A stretch of DNA of 64,000 bases, taken from contig CM065297.1 of the NCBI GenBank assembly GCA_032871835.1, positions 25,181,598-25,245,597 of the forward strand, written 5' to 3'. Numbering within the stretch: the stretch's first letter is position 1; every line of letters begins with the position of its first letter. A program made the translations under genes and the position numbers. Of this stretch, positions 35,926 to 47,578 are shown piece after piece. The DNA comes from Dipteronia dyeriana (taxonomy: Eukaryota; Streptophyta; Magnoliopsida; Sapindales; Sapindaceae). Below the pieces are notes generated by a model, which saw nothing but the letters and a program-made list of their open reading frames with translations, was not told where the DNA came from and searched no databases.

Positions 35926-37770
35926 ATGATTGGGGATTCAAGTGAAAATGAGGATGTCATTAGCAAGCCAATTCCTATGAGAAAAGGCAGGCCTTTCAAG
36001 GCATCGATTAATGGGAGAGTTAATTTGGAGGTTGGTCAGCTTTTAAAGGACCTGTACCACTTTATGTGGGTACTGCGCAACTTTGTTGTCCAAGAAGGCT
36101 TCCGATTGCAATGAATCAAGAACGATAGAGATAGATATACAGCACTTTGTTCTTCTGAAGAATGCTCATAGAGAATATGCAAGTCTAATAGAGGACAAAA
36201 CCACATTCATGATCAAGACTTTGCACAACAAACATTGCTGCCAGAAAGTGAGTAAGAATCAAGAAGCCAATGCAGTTTGGGTGGCTTCCTAGGTTTAAGA
36301 TTTTCATTGAAGAAAACCCATATGTCAAAGTGAGTTATTGGCGAAGGAAATCCACATAATCTATGGCATAACAATTCCTTCATACACTTTGTACAGAGCC
36401 AAGTATCGTGTGTTGGAGAAAATCAAATTAGAGTACAAAAAGTGTTATGATAAACTATACAAAAACGGATATGTTGTTAAGGAAAAGACTCCAAGGTCGA
36501 TGGCGTTTATCTGGACCATTGTCAGTTATTTGGGTGGACCAACAAGATTTCAGAGATTTTTTATAAGTTTTTATGCACAAAAGGCCGACTTCTTATATGG
36601 GTGTACACCATTTATTGGTCTACATAGGTGTCACCTAAAGAAGAGACACCAGGGAGTGCTTCTTTATGCCATTGTTGTTGATGCTAATAATAGTGTGTTT
36701 CTATTGGCCATTTGCGTAGCTGAAAGAGAATGCGAAGAAAGCTAGGGATGGTTTCTTGAGTAATTGTATATCTATATAGGCCTCAATGACTAGAGGAAAA
36801 TTACCTTCATGTCTAATAGGCAGAAAGGTGTGTCGGCTACCTTGGAAATGTTAGGTTTTGTGTGAGGCACATAATTGCAAACTTGTAGAAAAACCACAAA
36901 GGACCTCTAAATGGGATGCACGTATGGAAGGCAGCCAATTGCAACAACCACAAAGATTTTATGGAAGCGATGAACGAGTTAAAAACTTATAATCCATAAG
37001 CCTATACTTACATGATGAAAGTTTCATTAAAATAGCGGGTTGCCCATGCTTTTGACCCGAATGTGAAGTCTGAGCACACAATAAACAACATCACAGAGTG
37101 CTTTAATGGGTGGGTGGACACGTACAGGGGAAATCCAACCCTTACATTAATTGAAAACATAAGAAGAAAGTTATTGAGAAGGATAAATTAGAGACATGAA
37201 GAGGCTAGAATATATGGGTCCAAGGTGCCTCCAAAAGTTACAAAAAAAAAATGGCCGAAAGACAGGATGACTGGAGGTTTGTAAATGTGTTTTGTGCTAG
37301 TCCAGACATTTACGAAGTTATGGAGGGTCATAAGTTCTTGATTGTTGATTTTCAGAGTTGGAGTTGTGACAGTGGGTTATAGGAGATAAGTGGTATACCT
37401 TGTAAACATGCCATGGTAATCACTGGGAGAAGGATGAACATCAATGACTTTGTTCATAAATATTTGACTACCGAAGCTTACATAAAGACATACTCATATG
37501 TCATTTATCATATCCCTGATGAGACCCAATGGCCACAAGTTCAACATGTTGAAGTATTACCTCCAATAGAGAAAAAACTGCCAGAAAGGCCAATGAAAAA
37601 CAGGAAGATAGGTGCCAATGAACCCAGATAGAAGACAAGAAACTCTGGAAATATGTGCGGAAACCGTGGTGAACTCGGCCATAATGTCAGGAGCTATAAA
37701 GCTGTAACTGTTGCGAGTTCTAGCAAAACTAAAGGAACTATATGTAAGATATGCAATTATATTTTAATAA
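35926..37770 (+). pseudogene. MuDR/MURA-type transposase, decayed
   Basis: In order: a MuDR N-terminal region (NLEVGQL, then the DRYTAL frame near 36125); the conserved SYTLYRAKYRVLEKIKLEYK (about 36370-36440); the core GVLLYAIVVDANNSVFLLAI (about 36650-36715); a SWIM-like segment with IPCKHAMV near 37395; and NDFVHKYLTTEAYIKTYSYV (about 37440-37500). The core's first catalytic Asp, normally in G-L-D-G-C-H, is His (GLHRCHLK). The final zinc knuckle reads CGNRGELGHNVRSY, with two zinc ligands lost. Stops and frameshifts occur throughout. MURA proteins cut and move Mutator-like elements; this one is dead. No terminal inverted repeats were found. Confidence 0.85.
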
Positions 37771-38150
37771 TAAATGCATGTATCTATTAGTTAATTAAAA
37801 AAATTCTTCAGGGTAAAAAATATGTAAAAAAAAACCACCAAGAAGAGTACAACTGAATTGGGCAACACATCAACATCAGCACTAAAAGGAAGGAATCAGG
37901 TATATTTATTTCAATGTGACATTATAAATGCATAATTTTCAATGTTTCCTATATAATTGAAACATTTTGATGCTTTTAAGGGTGCTCAATCTAGTTGAGG
38001 TGTTGGCAAAATACATGGCACACATCCTACTCTTTCCATCATAGTTGGTGGGACAATAACCCAACCAATCACATGTAATGCTCCTCTACAGTCAAGCCAT
38101 AATGCACCACTAATTGGGAGTTCTTCTAGATCAAATTCAGGTATGGAAAT
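37771..38150 (+). other. AT-rich tail of the MuDR-like copy, no gene
   Basis: Short Ser/Thr-coding pieces (near 38090-38150) may be the degraded C-terminus of the transposase. Otherwise non-coding. Confidence 0.35.
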
Positions 38151-39966
38151 TGAAATTCCCTTAAAGTGTGTTTCTAATAAACCTAGAGGGAGTGAATAGG
38201 TTTTAATCGAATCAATTACCAGTTTTTCGATTAATCAATATTAATGAAATTACCCTATATTGTCAAGCATTCAAACATAATTATGCATAAAACAATAAAG
38301 ACACAAGTATTTGATTTACGTGAGAAACCCTCTAACTAGGCAAAACTCACGGGCTAACCACTTAGCCACACATAGCCAACAAAATCCACTACTTGAATGA
38401 AAGTTTACAACCTAGGTTGACCTCCCGTCACACCATCCACGATTACTAACCCTTTCACTCTATCGAACGGGCCTATAATAGTGGTCTTGGACCATCAAGC
38501 TTATGCACTAAACACTTAGTCACAAAGCTTAACAACCATAAAGAGAATATGCAACCTATTTGAATATATGGAAATATTCTAGAAGCAAAAATACTAGGTT
38601 AACACATTTAAGCTTATCTAGGATTATTGATGTCAATTAATGCAAATCCTAGATATCAATTCTCTAAATGCAAATGCAAATAGATTTAGCTGGAAGGAGC
38701 AAAATAGTCCTAAATGTTGGCTATCAATGAACATAAATTCTTAACCAACAAACAACAACTCATGCATGTTATAAATACCATTTAACACAAAATGATACAA
38801 TAAATCACCAAATAAAACTAAACCTAGGCATACGTGTCATAAGAATGAACAAAAGAATTCTAGGGCATGTAGAAATTACCTAGTCAAAGAAAAACATGAA
38901 GACCCATGATTGAAGATGCAATGATGATGCTAGATGTTCATGGAATGAAGTTTGGTTGAGTAAAAATGGGTTCATGGAACTTCTCTCTCTAAGATTCAAC
39001 AACTCTCAATAAAAATGTATTTTTGAAGCTCTATAAAAGTGTTGAGGAAGAAGAGAGAACATATATAATTGGGCAAAGCAAGACTACGTCGTTTTGGAAA
39101 AACTACCCAGAAATCACGTAGTGCGCTAGTGTGGTACACTGGTGGACAAGCGCAACACCAGCACACACCTACAATCCAAGACCAGTGCACACGTACTATC
39201 CGAGGTGCGCTGGTGAGGATGCGCTGGTGGACAAGTGTATAGCCGCTACAGCACAACAGCTCAAGTTTTGAGCGCCCCAAAACATGAACAAACTACATCA
39301 AAACCTTTCGTATAATATACCGATGGAACGGTATGGAAGTATAATTTCTAATAAAATTTAAAAAACATGATTTGGATCATTATAAAAAAAGTTATGATTA
39401 CTTGAGTGACCAAAGGTCAGAGACGGACAACAAAAGAGTTGTCCTGTTTTGGTGGTCACTTTGAAAATTTTAAAACCAATCCAAACAGTCAAGAAATATT
39501 ACGAACAATATACCGTTGAAAATGTATGGGTGTCTTGTTTTACAAAAAAAATCAAAATTTATTTTAAATCTTTGTATAAAATGTTATGGTCACAAGACCA
39601 TACAAAGGTTAGTTTTGAAAAATATTTAAATCATTGAATCCACTATTTTGAAACTAGAAACTATACTCTAAACAACCAAACCAAAACTAACACTTAACCT
39701 AGAGAAGAATGGAACATTCTCAAATGGTCACACAAGGCGCTAAGACAAGCACAACATCATGCAAGCGTGGACACAACACACAAAACCACACATAATTCTA
39801 GAAATAAAGTGACAGTGTGATTGTGAAAGAATGCACACAAGAGCAACAAAGAATAAATGCATGTCAATACTAATTCATGTAAGTGTGTGTGCAATATGTA
39901 AATGATGCACACATATAAGCAATAAGGAACACAATGTAAGGTGAACAAAACATGAATGAAGTGTGT
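38151..39966 (-). mobile_element. Solo LTR, first part (split by the Athila-like insertion)
   Basis: Same family as 9416-11571. It starts TGAAATTCCC and has the same aaacctagaggg block, the gcgctggtg-rich part and the caccaaaacggt-like subrepeat area. The sequence stops at 39966, and its continuation resumes at 50894 after the 10.9-kb insertion. The outer ends show GAAAT (38146-38150) and AAAAT (51068-51072), a near-match 5-bp duplication. Confidence 0.75.
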
Positions 39967-41016
39967 TGGCACGTCCTAAAGAAGTGTTCATACTCCCAAG
40001 TATAAGAGTGTCAAAGTAATAAATTAACCGGTAAGACTGGGTCGAACCATAGGGAGGTTGTTCACTAATCCATATAGAATTAATTATCTAGATTAATTAC
40101 TAAGCTTGTTATAAAAATATAAACCAATAAAAATTAAAACTTGGGCTAAGAGATCCACTGTTGGTAATTTGAATATGATCCAATTATTAATGTGTATTCC
40201 AGATTAGTAGGAGGGTATTCCACTCCACTGACCACTCTCTGATAGATATGGGTAAAGAACTCACTATGCCAAACAAAATCTGTTTGTCTACAGTGAGTCA
40301 AAAACTCCATAAAAATCAGAGGGAAGAAAGCAAAAAAAAAAATAAACTTACCGAAATTGGATCATATTTTCCATACCAACAGTATCACCTTTGACCCCAT
40401 CTATATTAAATTAGAAGACATAATTTAACTATAAAATAGCTATTTTATTTAAACTGAGAATTTGAGAACATTAGAGAGAGAATTTTAGAAATCTAAGGTC
40501 ATATTTGGATTCAGGATGTCCAAATTGGGAGGGGGGCCCCCCTATTTATATAAAATACGGATGAAAATTGACCATCGGATGAATTTAGAATGGAGCGTCT
40601 AGATTTTGCCATGTCATCAGTGAATAGTGAATAGTGAATAGTAATTGATTCAGTGAAAGTCAACAATAAACAGTGCACCGGCTTCTAGAATATGATTCCC
40701 TGCAGTCATGTGTACGGTGCACTTACAATTCGGTCCATTAGGAATGTGTCACGTCATCAATGAACATTGAAATTCAACTGTGAACAGTGAATAGTCAAAT
40801 TTACAAAAATACCTTTCATGGCCTTCCTAGGGTTTTTGACTTTCTGAACTTGAAAATGATTTTTTTTTTCCATCTGACTTCTCCATAATTTTGAATTGAC
40901 CATATTACCTCTGAAATACAAAGAAAAATACATTTTATGTCTAAATTGGGGAATTAATCATATTGAAAGTGTAAAATGTTGATATTATCCCAACATACAC
41001 TTTTCAATGTCAATCA
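39967..41016 (-). repeat. 3' LTR of the Athila-like element (1050 bp)
   Basis: On the plus strand it runs from TGGCACGTCC to TCAATCA. It is shorter than its partner: it lacks the second copy of the cttctagaat-to-ggtgcact block and part of the gtgaacagtgaaagtcaa motif array. Confidence 0.85.
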
Positions 41017-41299
41017 CACCCCCAACTAGCTTATTGCAAAAAAACTACCAAATAGTCAAACTCTCCCATACCTCTTTTCTCACCCTCTGACAACCAGTCA
41101 TCAATCAAGATATCAATCAAACTTTCTTGTGCTTAATAAAGATCAACACAATAACTTTGAGATTCAATTGAAATCAAGCGCAACGTTTTTATTCTGAAAT
41201 CTTATCAAGGCTTCTTCCTTAGGCAGCAGTTTTATTCTCTTCTTCTTTTTTGTTTAAAAAAAAACTAGAAAATATAACAAAATTGGAAACAAACATTCC

Positions 41300-41535
41300 A
41301 TCTTTAATCCATGTAGCAAGTTTTAGGCCAATGACTCCCAAACCAATTGGCTTTAGGGCATTAAGTGTTGAAACACTACTACGGACTTCATTACTCGGAT
41401 TGCAGATGTTTATTAGTCCAATTCTCTTAAGCTTTATCTTTAACCCTTGTAGCGAGCTTTGGGTCAATGACTCCCAGACCAGTTTATCTAAGGGCATTAG
41501 GTATTGAAGCACCCCTCGGACTTAATTGCTCGAGT
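41300..41535. repeat. Two tandem copies of a block of about 135 bp
   Basis: Both share tgtagc-agtttt/gagcttt, caatgactcccaaacc-like, agggcatta and gga-cttcattactcg phrases (41305-41398 and 41442-41530). They sit in the non-coding part between the LOG-like sequence and the 3' LTR. Confidence 0.65.
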
Positions 41536-41647
41536 TAAAGAGGCTACGAAACTGCACTTTGTTCTTATCAAGACTCCACCGATTTGTATACTTATTGAGG
41601 CATGAGGCCTCGGCTATTAAGTAAGAGTTTTGATCAAAACACACAAA

Positions 41648-41692
41648 ATTATTATTATTATTATTATTTATTATTATTATATATTTTTTAAG
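41648..41692. repeat. (ATT)n microsatellite
   Basis: An irregular run of att triplets inside the Athila-like element. Confidence 0.85.
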
Positions 41693-42164
41693 CAAGACCA
41701 ATGCCTTCGGTTGTTACCCTTGAATGATGTTTCAGACTTAAATATCAAAATCTCAACATACTGCACATAATCACGTGTCAATGTGTGTGTGTCCAAAATA
41801 ATTTGAAAAATCTCTCAAGATGACTAAATGAACAAAAAGATTAGTCAATAATATCACAATGGAGAGTTTATAAATATGAATAGTCTGAAAAATTAACTAA
41901 AAGATGTGTCTAATGAACAATTGAAAGAACTCATTACTCAACCATCTTTACACCCAAAAAAATGGTCATAAGTTAGTTTTAAAAAAAAAAACATCAACTA
42001 TCCCCTCCTCCCAACCAGAACGAGACATTGTCCCCAATGTCTTTAGAAAGAGGTAAGGTTTAGAAGATATCACCTGAACAACTTGAAAGACAATAAAATC
42101 TAGCAAAAATAACAAAAGTAATACAAAATAAAGGAAAATAAAATACATAAAAAAAAACATTGGA

Positions 42165-42822
42165 TAATTACAAATTGAGATTCAAATCAATTATGTGTTT
42201 CTTGTCGACTTCATCAACGGACCAATCTATTTTGGAGGTTGAGGGATCTGGCTCATATTTAAAAGCTTGTAATTAGTCAATTAGCTCATAAGGATTTGGA
42301 GCTGAGATAAAGATTTTTCGGATTGAAGGTGAAATGTAATAATTTTTTTTTAGCATGATCAAGAAATGAAAGCAATCCATCATAAAATTTATTAACATTC
42401 AACGAACCGATAGGTTTCTCATGGATGTGTAGTTGCACCTAGGATGCCATTGTAAAAATTTCTTCAAAGGTTCTAAAACCACATGTTAAAGCTATAAATG
42501 CATCAACATGATGTAGCATTGTAGTCAGTCTTTCAGGCATAACTGAAGCAACTAGCTCTTCATTGTTTGTCTTTTCGATGATGTCTGTTGCGGCCATAGG
42601 TTTTGGGACAATACCCAGAACTTGACTACCTCTATCTCGTGCAACTCGTGAAACACACCCCTTTAATCCCAAGTTACCTCCTCCATACACTAGGTGTATT
42701 TTCCATTCAGCCAAAGCCTTATCAAGATGAGTTACAACATCAACAAACTCTTTATATTTACCATAATTAGTGCCACCAAACACACAAATATTTGTGAATC
42801 GTTTTGCTGAAGGTGACGCCAT
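42165..42822 (-). pseudogene. Intronless LOG-like (cytokinin phosphoribohydrolase) sequence inside a retroelement
   Basis: Starts at a true ATG (42822). It encodes FTNICVFGGTNYGKYKEF, KIHLVYGGGNLGLKGCVS, GSQVLGIVPKPM and MLHHVDAFIAL, the ordered Rossmann-like blocks of plant LONELY GUY enzymes, which release active cytokinin bases from their riboside monophosphates. The catalytic PGGxGTxxE motif has become TCGFRTFEE: its Glu remains but Pro-Gly-Gly is lost. A TAG stands at residue 128 where the family has W-A-Q-L; translation beyond it gives [22 protein letters not shown] shift in an A-run follows, then a LOG-type C-terminus ([14 protein letters not shown]) to about 42165. Almost the whole LOG length is present with no introns, whereas host LOG genes are split by several. 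It is collinear with the element's transcription and lies between integrase and 3' LTR, so it looks like a captured mRNA copy. Enzyme activity is unlikely. Confidence 0.85.
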
Positions 42823-43127
42823 TAATGCACTCTCTGAATTTTTCTTTGAATGCTTATGAGTGCTTTAAGCAAAAATGGAAAACAAATGCTTGTATTTATA
42901 GATCCTGAAAATGTAACGCAATGATACACATATATGTATAAGGCAGTGCATTTAACAATGATATTATATCCAAATGGTTCAAAAATCAAAAGTAAACAGC
43001 AATAATTGCAAAAGAAATTAAGTACAGAAGGAAAAAGATAATAAAAACAAAAGGATATTTACTGGTAGTTGTGATTGTGACTCACATCTTCCTCTGGTTT
43101 TACATCCAATAACGGCTTCAACGCCCT

Positions 43128-43679
43128 CTATGGGTCAGGGATATACTTCCCATCCAATTTTCTTATAAATTGGCAAACAAGGTCTTTTAAAGTCTGATTC
43201 CCAAGACTATATTGTGCATGTTCTTTTTGAAATTGTGGCCATAATCGGTCAATTGCCATTTGCACATATTCACTAGGATGTACATCAAGAGTCGTTAGGA
43301 TATTATCCAACGAATCCCTACGCAAACCATGCCTAATGAATAAAATTTTATCGTCCCGATTATTAGACACCATTCCTAAAGAATGACAATGTCTGTTGCA
43401 AGTTGTACGTGCACATTTGTGACAAGTAACGCCTAACTTATTAGCTCTTCGTTTTCTTGCAAGGTTACTTCTTCCAAAACCAGGCATGTAAGATATCAAT
43501 GAATCAGCAGACTCACCTGCTAGACCTACCATAGCTTCGATCAACCAGCGAATATCAGCAAGAATGTTGTACATCATCAGTAAGCGTAATCTTTCGGACC
43601 GTGCTTTGTAAATCATTTTCAGAGCATTTCGAGGCAACGATGGAAAATGTTTTCGCAGGTTTGTGAAAATTTTGTCCAT
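43128..43679 (-). CDS. Unidentified 183-residue ORF in the Athila-like element
   Basis: One uninterrupted frame from ATG 43679 to a TAG at 43128-43130. After that stop the frame stays open for 22 more codons to a TAA. The protein is basic and rich in Arg, Leu and Met. The N-terminal half holds an amphipathic stretch with IYKARSERLRLLMMYNILAD. The middle has a Cys/His cluster (CHKCARTTCNRHCH) that could bind zinc. The C-terminal half has VHPSEYVQMAIDRLWPQFQK. No signal peptide or transmembrane segment is evident, so it is not an obvious envelope-like protein. I do not recognise the family. It lies between the integrase end (43897) and the LOG-like copy, on the same strand. That it stays open while gag and pol are full of stops is notable. 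It may be a lineage-specific element gene or captured host sequence. Confidence 0.5.
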   Translation of the reverse strand: MDKIFTNLRKHFPSLPRNALKMIYKARSERLRLLMMYNILADIRWLIEAMVGLAGESADSLISYMPGFGRSNLARKRRANKLGVTCHKCARTTCNRHCHSLGMVSNNRDDKILFIRHGLRRDSLDNILTTLDVHPSEYVQMAIDRLWPQFQKEHAQYSLGNQTLKDLVCQFIRKLDGKYIPDP

Positions 43680-43896
43680 GCCTTGTTTTTGGGAATCAGT
43701 TATTTGGGGAACTGAGTTAAAATGACTTGAATTGTCACAGAGTACTGTTATCCACCACTTAACCGGGGTTATATAGCAAAAGCAAAAATTGAACCTAGAA
43801 ACTAATCCTATAAAAATTCAAAATGTAAAAGCGAACAAGAACAAAAACAAAAATAATAATTGTAAACACAAATAAAGTCAAAAGCAAGATATTTGT

Positions 43897-46800
43897 TTAC
43901 TCACCGTTGTAACAAGGGTGAAAAAGGACGATAGAGTCTTTTTGAAAATCTAAAATTTCTAAGAATGATTTCACACGTTGTCCGTTTACTTTAAACACAA
44001 TACCATTAGTATTATTCTCAATGTCAATGGCACCATATGGATTCACGTGTTTCACATCAAATGGACCACTCCACTTTGATTTCAATTTGCCAGGAAATAA
44101 ATGAAGTTGAGAATTATAAAGCAAAACATTTTGACCAACTTCAAATGATCTTCTTAAAATTCGCTTGCCATGAAAGGTTTTAGATTTTTCTTTAAGAATT
44201 TTTGCATTTTCATATGAATCATTTCTTAATTCTTCAAGTTTATTTATTTGCAACTTACGCAATTCACTAGCATCATTTAGGTTAAAATTGAAAGCTTTAA
44301 TGGCCCAATATGTTTTTTTTCTCAAGTTCAACAGGTAAAAGGCAAGGTTTTCCATAAACTAAACGATAATGAGACATACCCAACGATGTTTTGAATGCAA
44401 TGTGGTAAGCCCAAAGTGCATCATTTAGTCTAAGAAACCAATCTTTTCGATTAGGGTTAACCGTTATTTGCAAGATTTGTTTTCTTTCCCTATTTGTTAA
44501 CTCAACTTGACCACTAGTTTGAGGGTGGTATGGAGTGGAAATTTTATATGTGACTCCATATTTCTTCATTAAAGACTCAAAGGGTCTGTTACAAAATTTT
44601 TTGCCTCCATCACTGATAATGGCTTGAGGGATTCGAAATCGACTCAAAAGATTTTCCTTTAAAAACTTAATCACTGTTTTGTGATAATTATTTCGATAAG
44701 GAATTGCCTCAACCCACTTTGACACATAATCAATGGCAACAAAAATGTACAAAAATCCAAATGACAGTGGAAATGGACCCATACAACCAATTCCCCAACA
44801 GTCAAATATTTCAATGACAAGATTGGGGTTTAAATGCATTATGTTTCACTTGAAAATGAATCCTAATTTTTGATAATTTTCACAAGTTTTACAAACTGCA
44901 TGTGCGTCTTTAAACAAGGTAGGCCAATAAAATCCACACCGCAAGATTTTCACAAACGTTTTCTTTGATCAAAAATGACCACCACATGCTTCAGAATGAC
45001 AAAATTCAATGACGCTACTTACCTCATTGTTTGGAATACACCGTCGAACGATTTAATTAGGACAATACTTGAATAAGTACAGGTCATCCCATAAAAACGT
45101 TTTACATAGGTAAAATTTTCTTTTTATCATGCGTATTCCAATCAAGTGGCATCATTCCTATTGCAAGATAATTAACAGTGTCAGCATACCAAGGTATAGT
45201 TGTGATAGAGAATAAAAGATCATGAAGAAAAAAATCATTGATGGGTGCTTTATCAAATGACGATTCAGCGGTGAGTCGTGATAAATGGTCTACGATAAAA
45301 TTTTTAGCACCCTTTTATCCTTGATTGTGAGATTGAATTCTTGTAGCAACAAAATCTAGCAAACCAGCCTTGGCTTCACATCCTATTTAAACATTAAATA
45401 CTTCACAACAACGTGATCAGTAAAAACAATATTGATGTGCCAATCAAGTATGACCGAAATCTATCCAATGTGAATATCACAGCAAGTAATTCTTTCTCAG
45501 TGGTGGTGTAATTCATTTGTGCACCATTCAAAGTTTTACTTGTGTAATAAATCACAAAAGGTCTACCTTCTCTTCTTTGACCTAAGATAACTCCAACAGC
45601 AAAATCACTCGCATCACACGTTAATTCAAAAGGCAAGGACCAATCAGGGGATTACATGATAGGAGAGATGTTAAAAGGTCAATTATCTTTTTAAAAGACT
45701 CTTGATACTCTTGTGTCCATTCAAATTTTGCAACTTTTAATAAGAGGTTACAAAGTGGTTTAGATATGACACTAAAATCTTTAATAAACCTCCTATAAAA
45801 TCATGTATGCCCTAAAAATGACCACACATCTTTGACTGTTTGTGGTGACAGTAACTTCGAAATGACTTCAATTTTCACCTTATCAGCCTTGATTCCTTTT
45901 GATGACACAACATGACCCAAAACAATTCCAGACGTGGTCATATAGTGACACTTTTCCTAGTTAAGCACTAGTATTTTTTCTGTGTAACGTTTCAAGACTC
46001 TTTCCAAGTTATGACAATCATCAAAATAATTTCCAAACATAGTTAAATCATCCATAAAGACCTCTAAACAATGTTCAGTCATGTAACTAAAAATGATTAG
46101 CATGCATCGTTGAAATATGGTTGGTGCATTACACAAACCAAATGGCATTCTTCTAAATGCAAAGGTTCCAAAAGGACATATGAATGTGGTCTTTTCTTGG
46201 TCTTCTAATGCAATGGGAATTTGATAGTATCCTAAATACCCATCAAGAAAGCAGTAGTAGTGATATCCTGCTACTCTTTCTAAAATCTGGTCATAGAATG
46301 GCAGAGGAAAATGATCTTTTCTAGTGGAATCATTTAATTTTCTATAATCAATGCACATACACCAACTTGATAGGACACGAGTTGGAATTAACTCACCCTT
46401 TTCATTTTTAACAACAGTAATTCTAGATTTTTAGGCACAACTTGTGTATGACTCACCCACTTACTATCAGAGATAGGGTAGATAATTCCCACGTCAAGTA
46501 ATTAAGGACTTCAGTCTTGACAACTTCTTTCATGTGTGGGTTAAGTCTTCTTTGGGGTTGTCGATATGTTTTAGCATTTTCCTCTAAATTTATTCGATGT
46601 GAACAAATCAAGGGGTTAATACCTTTCAAATCTTTTAAAGTCCAACCAATTGCATTCTTATATTTTTTTAAAACATATAGCAACTTACTTTCTTACTCTT
46701 CTATGAGGTTAGAAGAGATTACCACTGGATAAGTATCCTTGTCTCCAAGGTAAGCATATTTGAGTCCTTCTGGTAAGGGCTTCAAATCCAGTTGAGGTTT

Positions 46801-47560
46801 TTTTTCTTCTGGCTCATCATTTTACTGTTCCAATTCTTCAAAATCTAGAGTGTCTCCTTCTTCTTCGACAACCTGCAAAATATTATCAAGATGTGAATGC
46901 ATGCATGACTCAGGTGAATCGATCAAACAATCTTCAGATAAGTTAAAAGAATCCTTTTGAACATGATCTTCAACAATTGTTTCAATAATGTCTACATATT
47001 CATCTTCATCTTCATATTCATCATCAAATGATTTCTTAGATATGTTGAAAACATCTTAATTTCCATATTTCCAAAAGACATGCTCATTATTCCATTCCTG
47101 AAATTAATCAAGCATTAGTAGTAGCTAAAATGAATGGTCTAATATAACAGGGATTGATTTGTGCTCATTCACAACGGGTTTTAATTTCAGGACAGTAAAA
47201 TCTACTGGGTAGATAAATTTATCGACTTGTACTTACACATCTTCCACTATTCCTTTTGGTATTTTAATTGACCTATCAGCAAGACAAAATATGGTTGAAG
47301 TCGCTGATAAACTGAGTATGGGAGCAAATTTATACTAGCACCTAGGTCAAGTAAACCATGCTCAATTTACAATTACCAATTAAGCAGGAAATAGTGGGAC
47401 AGACAGGATCTTTATATTTCAAAACATTTTTGTTGCAAAGAATGGAACTTACCTGTTCAGCCATAAAGGCTTTCTTTCTTACCTGATGCTTCCTTTTCAC
47501 AATGCACAGATCCTTCAAAATTTTGGCATAGGAAGGTACCTGTTTGATCGTGTCCAACAA
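43897..47560 (-). pseudogene. Athila-like pol (protease remnant, RT, RNase H, integrase), broken
   Basis: From 47560 down: VPSYAKILKDLCIVKRKHQV and YKDPVCPTISCLIGN, the region before the Athila protease, where the catalytic part is lost to stops. Reverse transcriptase at 46683-45957 has MCIDYRKLNDSTRKDHFPLP, AFRRMPFGLCNAPTIFQRCM and the active-site FMDD (VFMDDLTMFG). RNase H at 45636-45403 has ELTCDASDFAVG, then TEKELLAV. The integrase zinc part has CKTCENYQ near 44880. Its core at 44839-44297 has [24 protein letters not shown] and [15 protein letters not shown], so the D, D and E residues are still present. The C-terminal part at 44355-43897 has WSGPFDVKHVNPYGAIDI. Stops at 45650, 44840-44870 and elsewhere separate the pieces, so no polyprotein can be made. 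Pol copies element RNA into DNA and integrates it. Confidence 0.92.
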
Positions 47561-47578
47561 AGAGATATTGATTTTTAC

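Noticed and set aside
42439..42822. LOG-like frame as a functional host gene
   Set aside because: It lies inside a retroelement, has a premature TAG, a later frameshift and a damaged PGGxGTxxE motif.
43128..43679. Envelope-like protein of the Athila-like element
   Set aside because: No signal peptide or transmembrane segment is visible. Position alone is not enough to call it envelope-like.
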